From: Dysgonamonadaceae bacterium
GTDB taxonomy: Bacteria; Bacteroidota; Bacteroidia; Bacteroidales; Azobacteroidaceae
DNA: 8,874 nucleotides
Reading direction: 5' to 3'
Assembly (NCBI GenBank): GCA_031282925.1
Contig: JAITCT010000220.1
Location: 1-8,874 of the forward strand
In this document: one piece after another, positions 6,784-8,874 of the stretch
Numbering within the stretch: position 1 is the stretch's first letter
Layout: the number at the start of each line of letters is the position of its first letter
Made by a program: the position numbers and the translations under genes
Notes under the pieces: model-generated
Told to the model about the DNA's origin: nothing
The model's database searches: none
Seen by the model: the letters and a program-made list of their open reading frames with translations, nothing else

Positions 6784-6978
6784 ATGATAGAAACAATTTC
6801 ATTAGATTCTAAAACAATTCTCGTCCGTGCCGACAAGGAAAACGATATTTTGGAAGTGATTGATTACATTGCCCGTAAGAGGGAACATGACCCTCTGGAC
6901 GATTTGTTGAACTTCGCCTCCCAGCATAAAGTATTGGATAAGGAATACCGGTTTAAGCGGGAAGAATGTTATGAATAG
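6784..6978 (+). CDS. Putative VapB-like antitoxin
   Basis: A 64-residue protein that would bind and neutralise the PIN-domain nuclease encoded directly after it. It has no named domain I can recognise with confidence. The N-terminal half (ISLDSKTILVRADKEN) is strand-like, the middle (ILEVIDYIARKR) is helical, and the C-terminus DKEYRFKREECYE resembles the aromatic/basic-acidic tails with which VapB-type antitoxins embrace their toxins. Its last 8 nt overlap the toxin start, so translation is probably coupled. I chose the ATG at 6784 over an upstream TTG (6730), which falls inside the promoter and before the expected transcript start. Function is inferred mainly from pairing and the tail. Confidence 0.7.
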   Translation: MIETISLDSKTILVRADKENDILEVIDYIARKREHDPLDDLLNFASQHKVLDKEYRFKREECYE

Positions 6979-7390
6979 ACGGATTTTTGTGGACAGTAAT
7001 GTTTGGGTTTACCTGTTTGCCAAGGATGATAATTCTAAAAGCGGGATTGCGGCGTCTTATCTGGCGGAAAATCGGAGAAACAGTGTTCTTGTCGTATCAT
7101 ATCAGGTATTGAATGAAGTGTGTAACGTGCTGAAGAAAAAACAGTTTTCTGAACCGGGACTTAAAATGGTGATTGAATACTTTTCTCAATTGTGCGTGAT
7201 TCAGGATTATTCTACCGCTATTGCACTGCTCGCTTGCGACTTGAGGGAACAATATTCGCTTTCTTTTTGGGATAGCCATATCGTGGCAAGTGCATTGACC
7301 GCTAAATGCCAAATTCTCGCGAGCGAAGATATGAATGATAATCAACTGATTAATCAAGTGAGAATTAAAAATATTTTCAACAAGATTTAA
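6971..7390 (+). CDS. PIN-domain toxin (VapC-like ribonuclease)
   Basis: A 139-residue single PIN domain, a normal size for VapC toxins, which are Mg-dependent RNases that cut tRNA or rRNA and stop translation; the target here cannot be read. The expected acidic residues are all visible: D8 in FVDSNVWVY, E49 in LNEVCNVL, D101 in SFWDSHIVASAL, and D120 in ASEDMND. The active site therefore looks intact. The ATG lies within the antitoxin gene's final codons (8-nt overlap), the normal layout of an antitoxin-first operon. There is no signal peptide or membrane segment, so it is cytoplasmic. A strong terminator follows 61 nt after the stop. The pair sits between two carbohydrate-enzyme genes with which it has no evident functional link, suggesting lateral insertion. 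Confidence 0.9.
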   Translation: MNRRIFVDSNVWVYLFAKDDNSKSGIAASYLAENRRNSVLVVSYQVLNEVCNVLKKKQFSEPGLKMVIEYFSQLCVIQDYSTAIALLACDLREQYSLSFWDSHIVASALTAKCQILASEDMNDNQLINQVRIKNIFNKI

Positions 7391-7451
7391 TGGCATAATG
7401 GATGTTGAGAGGGAAAAATAACAATCATTAAAAGCAAAAAGATAAACCGTT

Positions 7452-7491
7452 AGCGTGTAAATCAATATCAAAAAATTTACACGCTTTTTAT
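7452..7491 (+). terminator. Rho-independent terminator after the toxin gene
   Basis: Bases 7452-7462 (agcgtgtaaat) and 7475-7485 (atttacacgct) form a perfect 11-bp stem with a 12-nt loop, followed directly by a T-rich run (cttttta then ttttat). The orientation fits termination of + strand transcripts from the toxin-antitoxin operon. It lies 21 nt before the next start codon, so it would also block read-through into the DUF2264 gene. Confidence 0.85.
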
Positions 7492-7511
7492 TTTATAATA
7501 TAACATAAGTC

Positions 7512-8747
7512 ATGAAACAAAAAAACATTTGGATTATCCTGTTTATCTCGCTGTCCGCAACCGGATATGCACAGGAGGGCACCGACCGCAAATACTGGTC
7601 GGATTTGGCATATAAAATAGCCACCCCGGTATTAAGCAATATGAGTGAAGGCCAATTATCCGAAAACATGCTGCTGGAATTAAGCCCGACCTGGGACGGC
7701 CGGGACCAACGGGTATCGTACATGGAAGCCTTCGGCCGTTTGATGGACGGCATAGCGCCCTGGCTTTCCCTTCCCGATGATGATACTGACGAAGGCAAAC
7801 AGCGGAAACAACTGCGCGAATGGGCGTTGAAAAGCTACGCCCACGCCGTCAATCCCGACAGCCCCGATTACCTCTTGTGGCGCAACGAAGGGCAACCGCT
7901 GGTGGACGCCGCCTGCATAGCAAGCAGTTTCCTCCGTGCGCCCCGGCAACTCTGGGAGCCGCTCGATTCGCTGACCAAACAGCGGTACATCGCCGAATTT
8001 CAACAACTGCGCCGCATCGACCCGCCCTATACCAACTGGCTGCTGTTCCCGGCAACGGTCGAAACATTCTTGCTTTCGGCCGGAGCGCAGTACGACATGT
8101 ACCGCATCCACAGCGCTATCCGCAAAATCGAAGAATGGTACGTGGGCGACGGCTGGTATTCCGACGGCGAACATTTTGCCTTCGATTATTATAACAGTTA
8201 CGTTATCCAACCGATGTATGTTCAGGTTTTGAAAGTATTGGCAGACAGAAAAATAAGGCTGCGTGACAAACAGGCTGATTTTGCGCAACGGCAATACGCA
8301 ACGGCATTAAAAAGGATGCAGCGTTTCGGGATTATTTTGGAACGTTTAGTATCTCCCGAAGGTTCATTCCCGGTGTTCGGGCGTTCGATGACTTACCGGC
8401 TGGGTGTTTTGCAACCCTTGGCTTTACTCTCATGGACAGAAAGTTTGCCCGAAGAATTACCCGAAGGACAGGTACGCGCCGCCCTGACTGCTGTAATGAA
8501 ACGCATGTTTTCGGTAGATGGGAATTTCAATGAAAAGGGATTTTTGCAACTCGGCTTTGCCGGGCATCAACCCCATTTGGCCGACTGGTACACCAACAAC
8601 GGCAGCCTGTACCTGACTTCCGAAGTTTTCCTTCCTTTAGGTTTACCCGCCAATCATCCGTTTTGGACGTCGCCCGCCGAAGACTGGACGGCTAAAAAGG
8701 CGTGGAGCGGTGCGGAATTCCCTAAAGACCACGCCATAAATAATTAA
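7512..8747 (+). CDS. Secreted DUF2264 protein, GH154-like (probable beta-glucuronidase)
   Basis: A 411-residue protein with a signal peptide (MKQKNIWIILFISLSATGYA, cut before Q21). It carries the DUF2264 hallmark blocks across its whole length: YWSDLAYKIATPVL (28-41), SPTWDGR (58-64), VSYMEAFGRLM (68-78), SPDYLLWRNEGQ (117-128), NWLLFPATVETFLL (175-188), YVGDGWYSDGEHFAFDYYNSY (210-230) and the C-terminal LADWYTNNGSLYL (356-368). The DUF2264 family, by my recollection, founded CAZy family GH154, whose characterised Bacteroides member removes glucuronic acid from arabinogalactan; the exact substrate here is inferred. The repeated aromatic and acidic clusters suit an alpha/alpha-barrel exo-hydrolase. 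It probably acts in the periplasm. I found no good -7 element in 7491-7511, so how it is transcribed past the terminator is unclear. It is 19 nt upstream of, and likely cotranscribed with, the lipoprotein gene. Confidence 0.85.
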   Translation: MKQKNIWIILFISLSATGYAQEGTDRKYWSDLAYKIATPVLSNMSEGQLSENMLLELSPTWDGRDQRVSYMEAFGRLMDGIAPWLSLPDDDTDEGKQRKQLREWALKSYAHAVNPDSPDYLLWRNEGQPLVDAACIASSFLRAPRQLWEPLDSLTKQRYIAEFQQLRRIDPPYTNWLLFPATVETFLLSAGAQYDMYRIHSAIRKIEEWYVGDGWYSDGEHFAFDYYNSYVIQPMYVQVLKVLADRKIRLRDKQADFAQRQYATALKRMQRFGIILERLVSPEGSFPVFGRSMTYRLGVLQPLALLSWTESLPEELPEGQVRAALTAVMKRMFSVDGNFNEKGFLQLGFAGHQPHLADWYTNNGSLYLTSEVFLPLGLPANHPFWTSPAEDWTAKKAWSGAEFPKDHAINN

Positions 8748-8768
8748 TAATTAATAATTGAGAATTAT
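8739..8768. repeat. AT-rich 7-bp tandem repeat and small hairpin at a gene junction
   Basis: The unit aataatt occurs three times in a row (8739-8759), taking in the stop codon of the DUF2264 gene. A short inverted repeat follows, ataatt-gag-aattat (8754-8768), whose right arm includes the first bases of the next start codon. The array could vary in copy number and so alter spacing or the last codons. The hairpin is pure A-T and probably too weak to terminate transcription. Confidence 0.6.
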
Positions 8769-8874
8769 GAATTGTAAAGGATTGTTTTACATTATATTGT
8801 TGCTATTAACAGTTGTTTTGATGTCATGCACATCACGCAAAGAAACATTTGAAGCCGGCGACAAAACATTTTTA
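8767..8874 (+). CDS. Lipoprotein, 5' part only; possible GH35 beta-galactosidase
   Basis: Only the first 36 codons are in the window. They encode a hydrophobic signal (FYIILLLLTVVLM) and a lipobox LMSC with C21 as the lipidated cysteine, so the product is an SPII-processed lipoprotein. The residues after it (FEAGDKTFL) resemble the opening of Bacteroidota GH35 beta-galactosidases, which typically read F-x-x-G-x-K-T-F-L-L-D-G-K-P-F. That would suit removal of galactose in this locus, but nine residues are thin evidence and other glycosidase families are possible. The ATG lies 19 nt after the DUF2264 stop, indicating one operon. Confidence 0.75.
   Translation, partial: MNCKGLFYIILLLLTVVLMSCTSRKETFEAGDKTFL

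Noticed and set aside
6730..6978. Longer antitoxin starting at TTG 6730
   Set aside because: That start lies within the promoter and upstream of the expected transcript start; the extra residues look unrelated to any family. ATG 6784 is preferred.
7680..8294. 204-codon minus-strand frame inside the DUF2264 gene
   Set aside because: The + strand reading matches DUF2264 end to end, while the antisense product shows no motif.
8754..8768. Terminator between the DUF2264 and lipoprotein genes
   Set aside because: The stem is six A-T pairs without a following T-run and overlaps the next start codon.

Overview
The window reads as a polysaccharide-utilisation region from a member of the Bacteroidota, probably Bacteroidales. 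The evidence is a hybrid two-component sensor (HTCS), which is characteristic of that phylum. Two promoters also match the Bacteroidota -7 consensus TAnnTTTG, start codons lack Shine-Dalgarno sequences, and secreted glycoside hydrolases are clustered with a SPII lipoprotein. Every gene I can support lies on the + strand.

Layout. Positions 1-334 contain no gene. They hold GC-rich repeats and hairpins, a 23-bp tandem repeat (142-223), a 12-bp inverted repeat linking 1-12 with 248-259, and the promoter of the next gene. Positions 335-4300 encode a complete 1321-residue HTCS: periplasmic propellers, Y_Y_Y domain, one membrane span, histidine kinase, receiver and AraC-type HTH. Positions 4396-6682 encode a secreted two-enzyme fusion, an exo-beta-1,3-galactanase-like GH43 (best fit subfamily 24) followed by a GH105 unsaturated-uronyl hydrolase. 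As sequenced it is broken by one extra A in an A7 run at 6196-6202; removing that base gives a continuous 761-residue protein. Positions 6784-7390 hold a small antitoxin and an overlapping PIN-domain (VapC-like) toxin. They have their own promoter, a candidate operator, and a strong terminator (7452-7491). Positions 7512-8747 encode a secreted DUF2264 protein (CAZy GH154-like, beta-glucuronidase family). At 8767 a lipoprotein begins whose first residues after the lipobox resemble GH35 beta-galactosidases; it runs off the window.

How the genes fit together. Taken together, exo-beta-1,3-galactanase, unsaturated glucuronyl hydrolase, DUF2264/GH154 and a possible GH35 suggest breakdown of glucuronic-acid-decorated type II arabinogalactan (arabinogalactan protein), with the HTCS as the local sensor-regulator. 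Each assignment rests on motifs read by eye, and the shared substrate is an inference. The toxin-antitoxin pair looks like a self-contained insertion in the enzyme cluster. Its terminator would isolate the downstream enzymes from upstream transcription unless they have their own promoter or there is read-through.

No CRISPR array, RNA gene, transposase or SusC/SusD pair is visible. The clearest oddities are the homopolymer frameshift in the bifunctional enzyme, the toxin-antitoxin unit inside a catabolic locus, and the repeat-dense segment at the left edge.
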